A stretch of 64,000 nt of DNA from Bifidobacterium sp. ESL0728 (GTDB lineage Bacteria > Actinomycetota > Actinomycetes > Actinomycetales > Bifidobacteriaceae). The stretch is taken from assembly GCF_029392015.1 (NCBI RefSeq), contig NZ_CP113925.1, positions 310,001 through 374,000 on the forward strand, read 5' to 3'. Below, piece by piece: positions 9,337-18,176 of this stretch. Position 1 is the first letter of the stretch; every line of letters begins with the position of its first letter. Both the position numbers and the translations under genes were made by a program. The notes below the pieces were generated by a model. It saw only the letters and a program-made list of their open reading frames with translations. It ran no database searches and was not told the DNA's origin.

Positions 9337-10479
9337 ATGAACGGTGTGAACGCAGGAATAAATGAGAGTATCCCGAGTTTTGGCATCGGCATGATGGACG
9401 GGCTGGCGACGGCCTCGCGCGGGCGCTCTCGCTGCGTCAACGCGGAGAACCCGACCGGGGGCAAAGGCGTTGCGGCGATGAGCGCGAGCGATCTCGGCCC
9501 CTCGCGCAAGGGAACTCCCTGCCTCGGCGCCGTTCCGGCCGGCGAATCCGTGACGCTGATGGACGTTGACGGCCCCGGCGTCATCCGCCATATCTGGATG
9601 ACCGTAACCGATAAAACTTCTCCCACCGGACCGAACGTCCTGCGCAACCTCATCCTCGAATTCTATTGGGACGGCGAGGAAAGCCCGTCGGTTGTCTGCC
9701 CGATCGGCGACTTCTTCTGCTGTGGCCATGCGCAGGATTGCCGCGTCAATTCCATGCCCATCATGGTCGCGCCCAACCGTGGCTTCAACTGCTACTTCGC
9801 CATGCCGTTCGAACATGCGAAAATCGTGTTGCGCAGCGACCACAACGAGGACGTTCCGGCGTTTTTCTACCAAATCGATTACACCGAATACGACGCGCTG
9901 CCGGCCGACGCGATGCGTTTCCACGCCCAGTGGCGCCGCGAACGGGTCACCAAGGAGCAGCAGGATTACACCATTCTCGACGGCGTGCGCGGTCAAGGCA
10001 CCTACGTCGGCACCTACCTGGCGTTGACGGCGCTGGAAAGCCGCTGGTGGGGCGAGGGCGAGATGAAGTTCTACCTGGACGGCGACAGCGATTATCCGAC
10101 CGTCACCAGCACCGGCACCGAGGACTATTTCGGCGGGGCCTGGAGCTTCGCCGCTTTCGATGAAAACCATCACATGCGCGAGCAGACCTATTGCGCTCCG
10201 TTCGTAGGCTTCCCGTTCCGTTCGCAAAGCCTCGGCGACCGGGAAAGCGATTACTGGGACAAATCCACGCCGGTGACCCGTGGTCTCTACCGTTGGCATA
10301 TTCCCGACCCGATTTATTTCGAGGACAACCTGCGTGTGACCGTCCAGCAGATCGGCAGCCAGGAAGCCGGGCTTTTCGAGCGTTCCGACGACGTGGCCAG
10401 CGTCGCTTATTGGTACCAGCGCGAGCCGCATACCCCCTTCCCGCCTATCGGTGACCGTCATTTCCGTCAGCCGAGGTGA
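9337..10479 (+). CDS. DUF2961 / GH172 family glycoside hydrolase
   Basis: This protein belongs to the DUF2961 family, now glycoside hydrolase family 172. Characterised members include the Bifidobacterium dentium alpha-D-fructofuranosidase/difructose dianhydride I synthase and actinobacterial alpha-D-arabinofuranosidases. The hallmarks are DGPGVIRHIWMT (79-89), the Cys-rich PIGDFFCCGH (122-131) and STGTEDYFGGAW (258-269). Conserved glutamates around residues 240-242 and 262 are the probable catalytic pair. The 380-residue length is normal, with no signal peptide, so it acts on imported sugar. It follows the ABC importer and precedes a GH65 phosphorylase. A fructofuranoside-containing or arabinofuranoside-containing oligosaccharide is the inferred substrate, not proven. 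Confidence 0.9.
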   Translation: MNGVNAGINESIPSFGIGMMDGLATASRGRSRCVNAENPTGGKGVAAMSASDLGPSRKGTPCLGAVPAGESVTLMDVDGPGVIRHIWMTVTDKTSPTGPNVLRNLILEFYWDGEESPSVVCPIGDFFCCGHAQDCRVNSMPIMVAPNRGFNCYFAMPFEHAKIVLRSDHNEDVPAFFYQIDYTEYDALPADAMRFHAQWRRERVTKEQQDYTILDGVRGQGTYVGTYLALTALESRWWGEGEMKFYLDGDSDYPTVTSTGTEDYFGGAWSFAAFDENHHMREQTYCAPFVGFPFRSQSLGDRESDYWDKSTPVTRGLYRWHIPDPIYFEDNLRVTVQQIGSQEAGLFERSDDVASVAYWYQREPHTPFPPIGDRHFRQPR

Positions 10480-10708
10480 GGCTGCGAGGAATAAAAGTTT
10501 TCGTTAATGTTCTCATGGTGTTTCCCGGCCACGCTATTACTTCGTGTGGAGTATGCTTGCCAACAGTAAATGATGCGCAGGCTGTCCAAATAATGTGAGA
10601 TTGCGGGCAGCCTTGTGTTTTTCATGCTGCCAACCATGGGCCATGTCGTCAGGCGACATCCGGGGTGCGGCACGATGTTGGGAATGTCGGCGATGTTGGA
10701 GGAAAGCC

Positions 10709-13021
10709 TTGGACAGTAACGAGATTCGACAATTGGACTTGCAGGACGACCCGCTTGACGCCGGCCGTTACCCCATCGATCCGTGGAAATTCACGGAATA
10801 TGGCGAGCCGACGGCCGAAAGCGCGACGCTGTTTTCCCTTTCCAACGGCACCATCGGCGTGCGCGGTGAGGCCAACGCCCCACGAAATCTAGGTTCCGGC
10901 ACGTTCCTGAGCGGTTTCCACGAGACCTTTGCCATCCGTCACGCCGAGGAGGCTTACGGTTTCGCGCGCGTCGGCCAGGTGGTGCAGGGCGTGCCCGATA
11001 CGGTGGATTTCAAGTTTTCCGTGGATGGCAAGGAGCTGAGCAACCCTCGAAAAACCTCGCAGACGCTTGATTTCAAGGAAGGTACTGCCACCCGTTCCTA
11101 TATGTATGACATCGATGACGGCGTGAGCCTCGAGATCGATATCGTCACCATGGTCTGCCTGTTCCGCGCCGACCTGATGGCCACGGCCCTGACCTTCAAA
11201 GCCCACGGGCGCGACTTGAACGTCCACGTCGAGGGCAAGATGAACACTGATCACCCCGTGGTCTCCCGTGCCGTCGACCCGCGCAAGGCCGACCTGATCG
11301 CCGACGGCGGCCTGCGCAAGCTCGAAGTCGACGCCATTTCCCGAGGCGTGGCCGACGAAAGTTTCGGCGCCTTCCACTGCCTGCATTCCGGGCTTACGAT
11401 GGGCGTCGGCTTCTGCCAGCAAACCGGCGACGAAATGATTCCCGAAGTTTTCGACATTGAAGTGCCGGACGGCGGCGAAAAGCAGGTGCTGCGTTACGCC
11501 GCATACAATACATATCCGATCAATCCCATCGGTGTCGATAAAGGACTTGAGGTCGCGACCATCGGCACTCAGAACTCCGCCGAACTCATCAGGCTTTGCG
11601 CGCAAACCCTCAACTGGGCCGTCGCTCAGGGCCTCGAACGTCTACAGGAGCAGCAACGTGCGTGGCTCACCCGCTTCTGGGAGGAATCGGACGTGGCTAT
11701 CGTCGACGGCGGCGACGGGCGGCTCCAGCAGACGATGCATTGGGAGCTTTTCGAGCTTGCGCAGGCCACGGCCACTGTTGAGAACGGCGTTTCGGCCAAG
11801 GGCCTGAGTGGCACCGGCTATTCCGGCCACTACTTCTGGGACACGGAAACCTACATCGTCCCGTTCCTTATCTATACCAACCCGGCGCGCGCCCGCGATA
11901 TCCTTTCCTATCGCTTCCGCATGCTGCCGGCTGCCCGCAAACGCGCCCGTATGATGAGTGTGGAAGGCGCGCTCTTCCCATGGCGCGGCATCAACGGCGA
12001 GGAGGCTTCGGCCTTTTTCGAAGCCGGCACCGCGCAATGCCATATCGACGCGGATATCGCCTACGCCGTCTGCCAGTATGTTTCGGCGACCGACGACCAC
12101 GAGTTTTTGGCCACACAAGGCATCGACATCCTGGTCGAGACCGCGCGGATGTGGGCGAGCCTCGGCTACATGGGCTGGGACGGCACCTTCCATATCAACA
12201 CCGTCACCGGTCCCGACGAATACACGGCCTTGGTGGACGACAACTATTACACCAACGCCATGGCGCAATTCAACCTGCGCAAGGCCGCGGAGGCCCTTGA
12301 ATCGCTTGACGGCGACGAGCTCAATGCCGCGGTTCAGCGCCTTTCCATCAAGCCCGGCGAATCGATGCGCTGGCGCGAGGTGGCCGAGCTGATGAAGCTG
12401 CCGTACGACGAGAAGCTCGGCGTCCACCTTCAGGACGACGACGTGCTGCGTCGTGAACCATGGGATTTCGAACACGACACCCAGCGCCCGCTGCTGCTTC
12501 ATTATCATCCGATTGTCATTTATCGTCGTCGCGTCTTGAAGCAGACCGACACCGTATTGGCGCTTTACTTGCTTTCTTCGAAATTTGGCATGGACGTCAA
12601 ACGCCGCGATTTCGACTTCTATGACCCGCTGACCACAGGTGATTCCTCGCTTTCCGCGGCCTCGCAGTGCATTTTGGCCGCTGAGGTCGGCTATGGCGAC
12701 TTGGCCATGCAGTATTTTTTGGAGTCGCTGTACGCCGACGTCGCCAACCTGCACAGCAACACCTCCGACGGCATCCATCTGGCTTCGGCCGGCGGGGTGT
12801 GGATGTCGGTGGTGGCGGGCTTTGGCGGCCTGCGCGATTCCGGCGGCGAAGAGTTTTCGATCGACCCGCACCTGCCGAACGAGTGGGACAGCCTCACCTA
12901 TCGCCTCGTCGTCCACGGCTCGCGCCTGGTCGTCACCGTCACGCACGGCGGCGTCACCGTCCGCCGTGTCTCCGGTGACCCGGTGACCCTCAAAGTCAAA
13001 GGCGAGCTTCGTACCGTCTGA
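10709..13021 (+). CDS. GH65 family glycoside phosphorylase
   Basis: This is a cytoplasmic inverting phosphorylase of the maltose/trehalose/kojibiose/nigerose phosphorylase family, which splits an alpha-glucoside with phosphate to give beta-glucose 1-phosphate. A TTG start at 10709 is preferred: GGAGG sits 6 bp before it, and it gives 770 residues, the family norm. The N-terminal beta-sandwich is followed by the (alpha/alpha)6 catalytic domain, with HYFWDTETY and the general acid in GPDEY (Glu504). NTSDGIHLAS is the phosphate-binding loop. A C-terminal beta-sheet domain ends the protein. Exact disaccharide specificity cannot be read. It is separated from the GH172 gene by 229 bp and may have its own promoter. 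Confidence 0.92.
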   Translation: MDSNEIRQLDLQDDPLDAGRYPIDPWKFTEYGEPTAESATLFSLSNGTIGVRGEANAPRNLGSGTFLSGFHETFAIRHAEEAYGFARVGQVVQGVPDTVDFKFSVDGKELSNPRKTSQTLDFKEGTATRSYMYDIDDGVSLEIDIVTMVCLFRADLMATALTFKAHGRDLNVHVEGKMNTDHPVVSRAVDPRKADLIADGGLRKLEVDAISRGVADESFGAFHCLHSGLTMGVGFCQQTGDEMIPEVFDIEVPDGGEKQVLRYAAYNTYPINPIGVDKGLEVATIGTQNSAELIRLCAQTLNWAVAQGLERLQEQQRAWLTRFWEESDVAIVDGGDGRLQQTMHWELFELAQATATVENGVSAKGLSGTGYSGHYFWDTETYIVPFLIYTNPARARDILSYRFRMLPAARKRARMMSVEGALFPWRGINGEEASAFFEAGTAQCHIDADIAYAVCQYVSATDDHEFLATQGIDILVETARMWASLGYMGWDGTFHINTVTGPDEYTALVDDNYYTNAMAQFNLRKAAEALESLDGDELNAAVQRLSIKPGESMRWREVAELMKLPYDEKLGVHLQDDDVLRREPWDFEHDTQRPLLLHYHPIVIYRRRVLKQTDTVLALYLLSSKFGMDVKRRDFDFYDPLTTGDSSLSAASQCILAAEVGYGDLAMQYFLESLYADVANLHSNTSDGIHLASAGGVWMSVVAGFGGLRDSGGEEFSIDPHLPNEWDSLTYRLVVHGSRLVVTVTHGGVTVRRVSGDPVTLKVKGELRTV

Positions 13022-13063
13022 AGTGATGTTTGGGTTTTGCTCGGACATAAGGTGACATTGTGA

Positions 13064-13264
13064 GCGTTGCAAATGCGACGCTAGCTGATCTGAGAGCGTC
13101 GCACTTGCGATAGCATCTTGCGTTTGCGACGCCAGTGTGGTTGTAAGCGTCGTAAGTGCAATGTCCGGTTGCAGGTGAGACGCCGGCAAGTGGATAACCG
13201 TCGCAAATACAACAAACTACTGCGGTTATGACATTCCCGAATGCACAATCGTCGCAATTGCAAT
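13064..13264. repeat. Palindromic tandem array, 51-bp period, 4 units
   Basis: TTGC (or CTGC) blocks begin at 13067, 13118, 13169 and 13220, exactly 51 bp apart. Each unit ends 44 bp later with a GCRAT-like block at 13111, 13162, 13213 and 13264. Inside each unit a GCGACGC-like arm is followed by about 14 variable bases and a GCGTCGC-like arm, so each unit can fold into a hairpin. Each right arm can also pair with the next left arm across about 10 bases. A degenerate fifth part-unit follows. It lies between GH65 and xylA. The same family occurs at 61818-62066. Confidence 0.8.
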
Positions 13265-13400
13265 GGCTGCGTATGCTTGCAATGGCAGGCGGAGGGCCCT
13301 TACGCCGCTTTATTTGTTGGTGGGTATCTTTCTATATTGTTTGTTGTTCGGAGCATAGGCTTATCGGAAGAAATGTTTGCCGAAACAATAATTAAATGAT

Positions 13401-13430
13401 TTGACATAATGGGGTCAAGCGGCTTACGAT
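13401..13430 (+). promoter_or_regulatory. Probable xylA promoter with overlapping dyad
   Basis: TTGACA at 13401-13406 and TACGAT at 13425-13430 are spaced 18 bp and lie about 65 bp before the xylA start. The -35 is inside the dyad TTGAC-N8-GTCAA (13401-13418), a possible repressor site. Confidence 0.5.
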
Positions 13431-13492
13431 ATAGGTGAAACGAATTAATCGATGTCGCCTGCAACGACGGCACGTGTGCAAAGGAGCAACCT

Positions 13493-14836
13493 ATGGGGTT
13501 GTGGGATGTTGACAAGATTCAGTACGTCGGGCACGACAAGGGGGTCAAGGAAGAGCTTGGTTTCCATTACTATGACGCCGACCGCGTGGTCGCCGGGAAG
13601 CCGATGAAGGACTGGCTGCGTTTCGCCGTGGCTTGGTGGCACACCTTCGACCAGCAGCTCGTCGATCCGTTCGGCGACGGCACCGCACATCGTCCTTATT
13701 ACAAGTACACCGATCCGATGGATCAGGCGCTCGCCAAGGTCGACTATGCATTCGAGCTCTTCCAGAAGCTCGGCGTGCAGTACTTCTGCTTCCATGATCG
13801 CGACTTGGCGCCGGAAGGCGACACCCTGCGCGAGACCAACGCCAACCTCGACAAGGTGGTTGACAAGATCGAAGAGAACATGAAGTCCACCGGCGTCAAG
13901 CTCCTGTGGAACACCTCATCGCTCTTCACCAACCCGCGCTTCGTCGACGGCGCCTCCACTTCGCCGTTCGCCGACATCTTCGCTTATTCCGGCGCCCAGC
14001 TGAAGCACAGCCTGGAGATTGGCAAGCGTCTCGGCGGCGAGAACTACGTCTTCTGGGGTGGCCGCGAAGGCTATGAAAACCTCTGGAACACCGACATGGC
14101 CCGCGAAAAGGACCACATGGCCGAGTTCTTCCACATGTGCGTGGACTATGCCAAGGAAATCGGCATGAACGCGCAGTTCCTGATCGAGCCGAAGGCCAAG
14201 GAGCCCTGCAGCCTGCAGTATGACTTCGACGCCTCCACCGCCATCTCGTTCCTGCAGAAGTACGACCTGATGGGCACCTTCAAGCTCAACCTCGAAGGCA
14301 ACCACGCCAACCTCGCCACCCACACCTACCAGCACGAGATCCGCATCGCGCGTGACGCCGGCGAGCTCGGCTCGCTGGACGCCAACCAGGGCGACAAGCT
14401 CATCGGCTGGGACATGGATGAGTTCCCGACCGACCTCTACGAGACCACCGCAGTGATGTGGGAAGTCCTCGCCGAAGGCCAGATCGGCCCTCACGGTGGC
14501 CTGAACTTCGACGCCAAGCCGCGCCGCAGCTCCTTCGAAGCCATCGACCTCTTCCGCACCCACATCGCGGGCATGGATTCCTTCGCCGCCGGCCTGCTGG
14601 TCGCCGCCAAGATGCACGAGGACAAGTACATCGAGGATCTCGTCGCCCAGCGTTACAGCTCCTACGATTCCGGCATCGGCAAGACCGTCGAAGACGGCAC
14701 CGCCACGCTGGCCACGCTTGAGGACTATGCGATCGACAAGCCGCAGAGCGAGCTTATCGCCTCCACGCACTCCGATCACCTTGAGTCCGTCAAGGCCACG
14801 ATCAACAACTACATGATCGAAGCCTTGAGCGAGTAA
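13493..14836 (+). CDS. xylA: Xylose isomerase
   Basis: The enzyme interconverts D-xylose and D-xylulose (also D-glucose and D-fructose) in the cytoplasm, feeding pentose into the bifid shunt. The 447-residue length fits class II xylose isomerases. Hallmarks are [12 protein letters not shown] with the catalytic His, [10 protein letters not shown], the metal-site LNLEGNHA and [10 protein letters not shown], and [11 protein letters not shown] near the C-terminus. The start has AAAGGAG. It is a single gene with its own promoter and a strong downstream terminator. The preceding GH172/GH65 locus has a separate regulator, so a joint role is only possible. Confidence 0.97.
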   Translation: MGLWDVDKIQYVGHDKGVKEELGFHYYDADRVVAGKPMKDWLRFAVAWWHTFDQQLVDPFGDGTAHRPYYKYTDPMDQALAKVDYAFELFQKLGVQYFCFHDRDLAPEGDTLRETNANLDKVVDKIEENMKSTGVKLLWNTSSLFTNPRFVDGASTSPFADIFAYSGAQLKHSLEIGKRLGGENYVFWGGREGYENLWNTDMAREKDHMAEFFHMCVDYAKEIGMNAQFLIEPKAKEPCSLQYDFDASTAISFLQKYDLMGTFKLNLEGNHANLATHTYQHEIRIARDAGELGSLDANQGDKLIGWDMDEFPTDLYETTAVMWEVLAEGQIGPHGGLNFDAKPRRSSFEAIDLFRTHIAGMDSFAAGLLVAAKMHEDKYIEDLVAQRYSSYDSGIGKTVEDGTATLATLEDYAIDKPQSELIASTHSDHLESVKATINNYMIEALSE

Positions 14837-14881
14837 GGCCAGGCAACTGCAGTCCCATTTCATACTTTTCTTTCTATAAGC

Positions 14882-14919
14882 ATTTGGCCGGTCACCCACA
14901 ATCGGGTGACCGGCCAAAT
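14882..14919. terminator. xylA transcription terminator hairpin
   Basis: Perfect 16-bp arms ATTTGGCCGGTCACCC and its complement flank a 6-nt loop, 46 bp after the xylA stop. The downstream T-run is weak, but the stem is very stable. Confidence 0.75.
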
Positions 14920-15172
14920 GTCGGTTTCGGCCAAAAGGCCTTGTATGAAACGGGTATGTAGGCTCGGATGCCGAATGAGAATCCGGCGGCCGACTTTCTT
15001 GGGTTTCAGGGAAACTTGCGCTCTGAGGCGGTATATTCCTCGGTGCGTGTAGCGCGGAACGACGGGAACAGTGATTTTGGTCTTTAAAGCTGCGTTTTGA
15101 TGGTCTGCACATTGAGCGTTATTCAGAAAACGGCATCATTGCGCGAATCTGTCCCTCAGTGTTTTTGTGTTA

Positions 15173-15219
15173 CGTAGCATTGAAGCGTGAAACGAGTGTT
15201 TTCTGGCTTCAATGCTACG
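15173..15219. repeat. Isolated inverted repeat, 14-bp arms
   Basis: CGTAGCATTGAAGC (15173-15186) and its exact complement (15206-15219) are separated by 19 bp. It lies in the convergent spacer between xylA and the esterase. It has no T-run and is not needed as a terminator for either gene, since both have nearer hairpins. Confidence 0.6.
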
Positions 15220-15271
15220 GATGCCTTGCTTTTAACGGCGGTCAGTTTTTAATGCTGTGGTTTTACCGTCA

Positions 15272-15309
15272 AAGGGCTGGTTTCTGCGTCATTGCACAAA
15301 CCAGCCCTT
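15272..15309 (-). terminator. Terminator of the esterase gene
   Basis: Arms AAGGGCTGGTTT and its complement with a 14-nt loop sit 14 bp after the stop codon of the minus-strand hydrolase. Confidence 0.65.
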
Positions 15310-15322
15310 CGGTTTCGATACT

Positions 15323-16147
15323 TTATTTCACGAAATTGCGCTTGATCCACGCGGCCCAGAGGCTCGGCCAGACCTGGGCGCTCGGCTCGATCTGCGCGGT
15401 GTTGCCGACGGCGGCCGTCTCGGCGGTGGCCAGTGAGAGGCTGTGCGGGCCGTGTGGGAAGATGTGCGCTTCGACAGGCACGCCGGCATCGACGCAGGCG
15501 TTGATGAAGAGCAGTGAGTTCTGCACCGGCACCACCGCGTCGGTGACGGTCTGCCAGATGAAGGTGGTCGGCGTCTTGGCGTCGACGTGCTTCTCGCAGG
15601 AGATTTCGTCGAGCATCTTCTGGTCGGTTTTCTTTTCACCCAGCAGCTTGTCAACAGTGCCCGCGTGCGTGTATTTGCCGGCGGTGAGCACGGAATAGCC
15701 CAGCGCCAGGCCGTTGGCGCGAACCTCATCCGGATCGTAACCGTTTTCGCGCATCACGTCGTCGCCGGTGGTCGTTGCCATCGAGGCGGCAAGCTGGCCG
15801 CCGCACGAGAAGCCGATTACCGTGACGGCATTGGGGTCGATGTGCCAGGCCTCGGCGTTCTCGCGGATGAGCTTCATGGCCTCTGCGCCTTCGAGCATCT
15901 GCACCGGGTAGCGCGAGGGTGCGATGGAATAGCGCAGCACGAACGCCTGCACACCCGCGCCCACGGCCATCATTGCGATGGGTTCGGCCTCGCGGTCGGT
16001 CACCTTGTTGAATCCGCCGCCGGGGAAGATGAGCACCGCCGGACGCCGACGGTCTGGGTCGATTTCCTTGGAGTTGTCGATGATATAGCCGGTCAGCGTC
16101 GCTGCGCTCCCGTCGATGCCTTTGATGGTCTTAGTAATGTATTGCAT
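15323..16147 (-). CDS. Alpha/beta hydrolase, acetyl-esterase-like
   Basis: This is a cytoplasmic serine esterase with the alpha/beta-hydrolase fold, resembling acetyl esterase/acetylxylan esterase-type enzymes. The start at 16147 is chosen because AAGGGG lies just upstream; it gives 274 residues. Visible motifs are the oxyanion-hole FPGGGF, the nucleophile elbow GFSCGG, the probable Asp in TVTDAVVP and the His in FPHGPHS. The residue after the catalytic serine is Cys where Ala is commonest. It converges with xylA and has no signal peptide, so a role in deacetylating imported xylo-oligosaccharides is possible but only inferred. Confidence 0.82.
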   Translation of the reverse strand: MQYITKTIKGIDGSAATLTGYIIDNSKEIDPDRRRPAVLIFPGGGFNKVTDREAEPIAMMAVGAGVQAFVLRYSIAPSRYPVQMLEGAEAMKLIRENAEAWHIDPNAVTVIGFSCGGQLAASMATTTGDDVMRENGYDPDEVRANGLALGYSVLTAGKYTHAGTVDKLLGEKKTDQKMLDEISCEKHVDAKTPTTFIWQTVTDAVVPVQNSLLFINACVDAGVPVEAHIFPHGPHSLSLATAETAAVGNTAQIEPSAQVWPSLWAAWIKRNFVK

Positions 16148-16309
16148 TTCATGCCCCTTTTTGTAGTCAGTGGTCTTTTCGTGCCTTATCAATAATTATC
16201 AATGATGCTGTCGAACCAACTGATTCCTACTTCCGGATTCTAAGAAGGTTGCCCGACGGTTTGTGTGCCTGTTTTCAATAAGAACATGGCCTTTTCCTGC
16301 TGGTAACCG

Positions 16310-16415
16310 GTCAATCCTGTTAGAAACAAGACAATCCTGCCAGAAAGCGTACGTTTTACGGCTTCAAAACGTACGCTATCTAGCGGAATTGACCGGTTTC
16401 TCGCAGAAGTGACCG
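16310..16415. repeat. 106-bp imperfect palindrome
   Basis: Two 49-nt arms (16310-16358 and 16367-16415) are complementary at roughly three quarters of positions around an 8-nt centre. The inner 12 bp (AGCGTACGTTTT and complement) pair perfectly. Each arm contains a 20-bp internal direct repeat (CAATCCTG at 16313 and 16333; TGACC at 16391 and 16411). No gene is supported in this spacer. Confidence 0.7.
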
Positions 16416-16535
16416 ATTGGAGGCAGTTCAAATCCCTATTGAAGAGCAATTTGTCATCCGATTATGGGTTTGCGCGACTGATTCGTTGATTTATTGCGCA
16501 GCTCTCATGGTCATTTCACATGGACATGTCTTCGT

Positions 16536-16589
16536 CATCGTCATCTATCTTCGTCATTTTTCTGATGATGACGAAGATAGATGACGATG
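16536..16589. repeat. Perfect 22-bp inverted repeat with 10-nt loop
   Basis: The arm CATCGTCATCTATCTTCG plus four bases (16536-16557) is exactly complemented at 16568-16589. It lies 60 bp before rsmI. The arms are built of repeated ATCGTC/TTCGTC steps. It has no T-run and no gene ends before it, so it is not an ordinary terminator. Confidence 0.7.
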
Positions 16590-16648
16590 TAGGAAACGGT
16601 TTAATGGTTGATGTGTTGCGCGTCATTGTGGTGGTGGATACTTAAAGT

Positions 16649-17818
16649 ATGGAAACGAGTGATATGGAATCAGTGGCGGATGAGACCGACGAACGTGATG
16701 TAACGGAAGATGGCGCCGAAGAACGCGATGTGGAGGAACGTGGCGCCGAAGAACGTGATGTGGAGGAAATCAAAATTACAAAACGCGGGACCGGCGGCGA
16801 GGAAAGCAGCCTGTCGGGAAGTGTGACCAACGGACGCGAAGTTGCGGAAGAAGCGATTGACGAAGGTGATATTCGTGAAAATCCCCATGCGGAGCGCGAA
16901 GTCGCGGAAGATGGTGTGATGGTCGAGATTCCGCGGGGAACCGTCGTTTTGGCGGCCACGCCGATTGGCAATGTGGGCGACGCCTCGGCCAGGTTGCGCG
17001 CGTTGCTTGAGCGTGCGGATATCGTTGCGGCGGAGGACACGCGTCGACTTTACGATTTGGCAAACCGGCTTGGTGTACACGTTGGTGGCCGTGTCGTCGC
17101 CAACCACGACCACAACGAGCGTTCGAAGGCCGACGGCCTGCTTGACGAGGTCGAGCGCGGGGCGACCGTGCTGGTGGTCTCGGACGCGGGCATGCCCACT
17201 GTCAACGATCCGGGCGTGGCCATCGTCCACCGCGCCATCGAGCGCGATCTGCCGGTGACCTGTGCCCCCGGCCCTTCCGCCGTGCTTGATGCGCTCGCGC
17301 TTTCCGGTCTTCCGACCGACCGCTTCTGCTATGAGGGCTTTGTACCCCGCAAACACAACGAGCGCATCCAGCGCTTCCGTTCGCTATTGGGGGAGCGGCG
17401 CACCATCGTTTTCTACGAAACGCTGCACCGTATCGCCGAGACGATGGACGATTTGCTGGAGATGTTCGGCCCGAACCGCCCGATGGCCCTGTGCCGCGAG
17501 CTGACCAAGGACTACGAGCAGATTCGTCGCGGAACCATCAGCGAGATTCATCAGTCGGTCATCGACGATCCGCCGCGCGGCGAAATTGTTCTGGTTATCG
17601 CCGGCGCGAGTGAGGATGAAGCCCTCAAGGCCGGAGAAGCTATGGCAACGGTCCTCAGTGTCGATGATCTGGCCGCGCTCGCCATCGAACGGGCCAACAA
17701 AACCAACGAACGCATCAAGGACGCCATCGCCGAGGTGGTCAAGGAGCATCCGCTCCCCGACGGCTCCCTCCCGAATCGCAAGGCCATCTACACGGCGACA
17801 TTGAAATTGAAAGAATAA
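16649..17818 (+). CDS. rsmI: 16S rRNA (cytidine(1402)-2'-O)-methyltransferase RsmI
   Basis: The enzyme transfers methyl from SAM to the 2'-OH of C1402 in 16S rRNA, tuning decoding. The tetrapyrrole-methylase fold begins at about residue 97 (LAATPIGNVGDAS). AEDTRR, VSDAGMPTVNDPG, CAPGPSAV and FYETLHR follow in the family order. If translated from 16649 there is a 90-residue acidic extension containing repeated EERDVEE units. An ATG at 16919, right before the conserved domain, would give 299 residues, close to the usual 280-290. Neither start has a strong Shine-Dalgarno sequence, so the extension is uncertain. It is a single gene. Confidence 0.93.
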   Translation: METSDMESVADETDERDVTEDGAEERDVEERGAEERDVEEIKITKRGTGGEESSLSGSVTNGREVAEEAIDEGDIRENPHAEREVAEDGVMVEIPRGTVVLAATPIGNVGDASARLRALLERADIVAAEDTRRLYDLANRLGVHVGGRVVANHDHNERSKADGLLDEVERGATVLVVSDAGMPTVNDPGVAIVHRAIERDLPVTCAPGPSAVLDALALSGLPTDRFCYEGFVPRKHNERIQRFRSLLGERRTIVFYETLHRIAETMDDLLEMFGPNRPMALCRELTKDYEQIRRGTISEIHQSVIDDPPRGEIVLVIAGASEDEALKAGEAMATVLSVDDLAALAIERANKTNERIKDAIAEVVKEHPLPDGSLPNRKAIYTATLKLKE

Positions 17819-18176
17819 TTAAAGACAGCAAGCGTGCCGACACACATGTATCTGCCGACGCCGATTCCTTATTTCGCGTGGGCCAATCGCAGTGAAAACG
17901 AGATGCGTGCTTTTCTCGACATCCGTTTTTCGATGAGAAGATTGATTATTTTCAATTCAAGAACATCAGTATTCCGCCGATTCTATATGATTCCTGTGTG
18001 GTTTCCGTATGACTGGCCTCATCGCTCTGTTCCATGGAAACCCAAATGGGAATGCCGAGCGAGGCAATAAACTAGCCTAATCGATGAGGTATGTCGATTT
18101 GTCACTCGGCAGAAGCTACAGTGAAGGTAGCGGATAATACGTTCAACCAGCATTATTCAACGATGAAAGGTTTGAT
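17819..18176. other. Intergenic region between rsmI and GH27 gene
   Basis: This 358-bp spacer has no supported gene and no strong hairpin. It must contain the promoter of the alpha-galactosidase gene. GAAAGG at 18165 is that gene's ribosome-binding site. Confidence 0.5.

Noticed and set aside
10595..10708. N-terminal extension of the GH65 protein from an upstream ATG
   Set aside because: The extra 38 residues are Cys/Arg/Trp-rich and not family-like. The TTG at 10709 has GGAGG at ideal spacing and gives the normal length.
16240..16449. Small minus-strand gene of 69 codons
   Set aside because: The frame lies within the 106-bp palindrome and has no other support.
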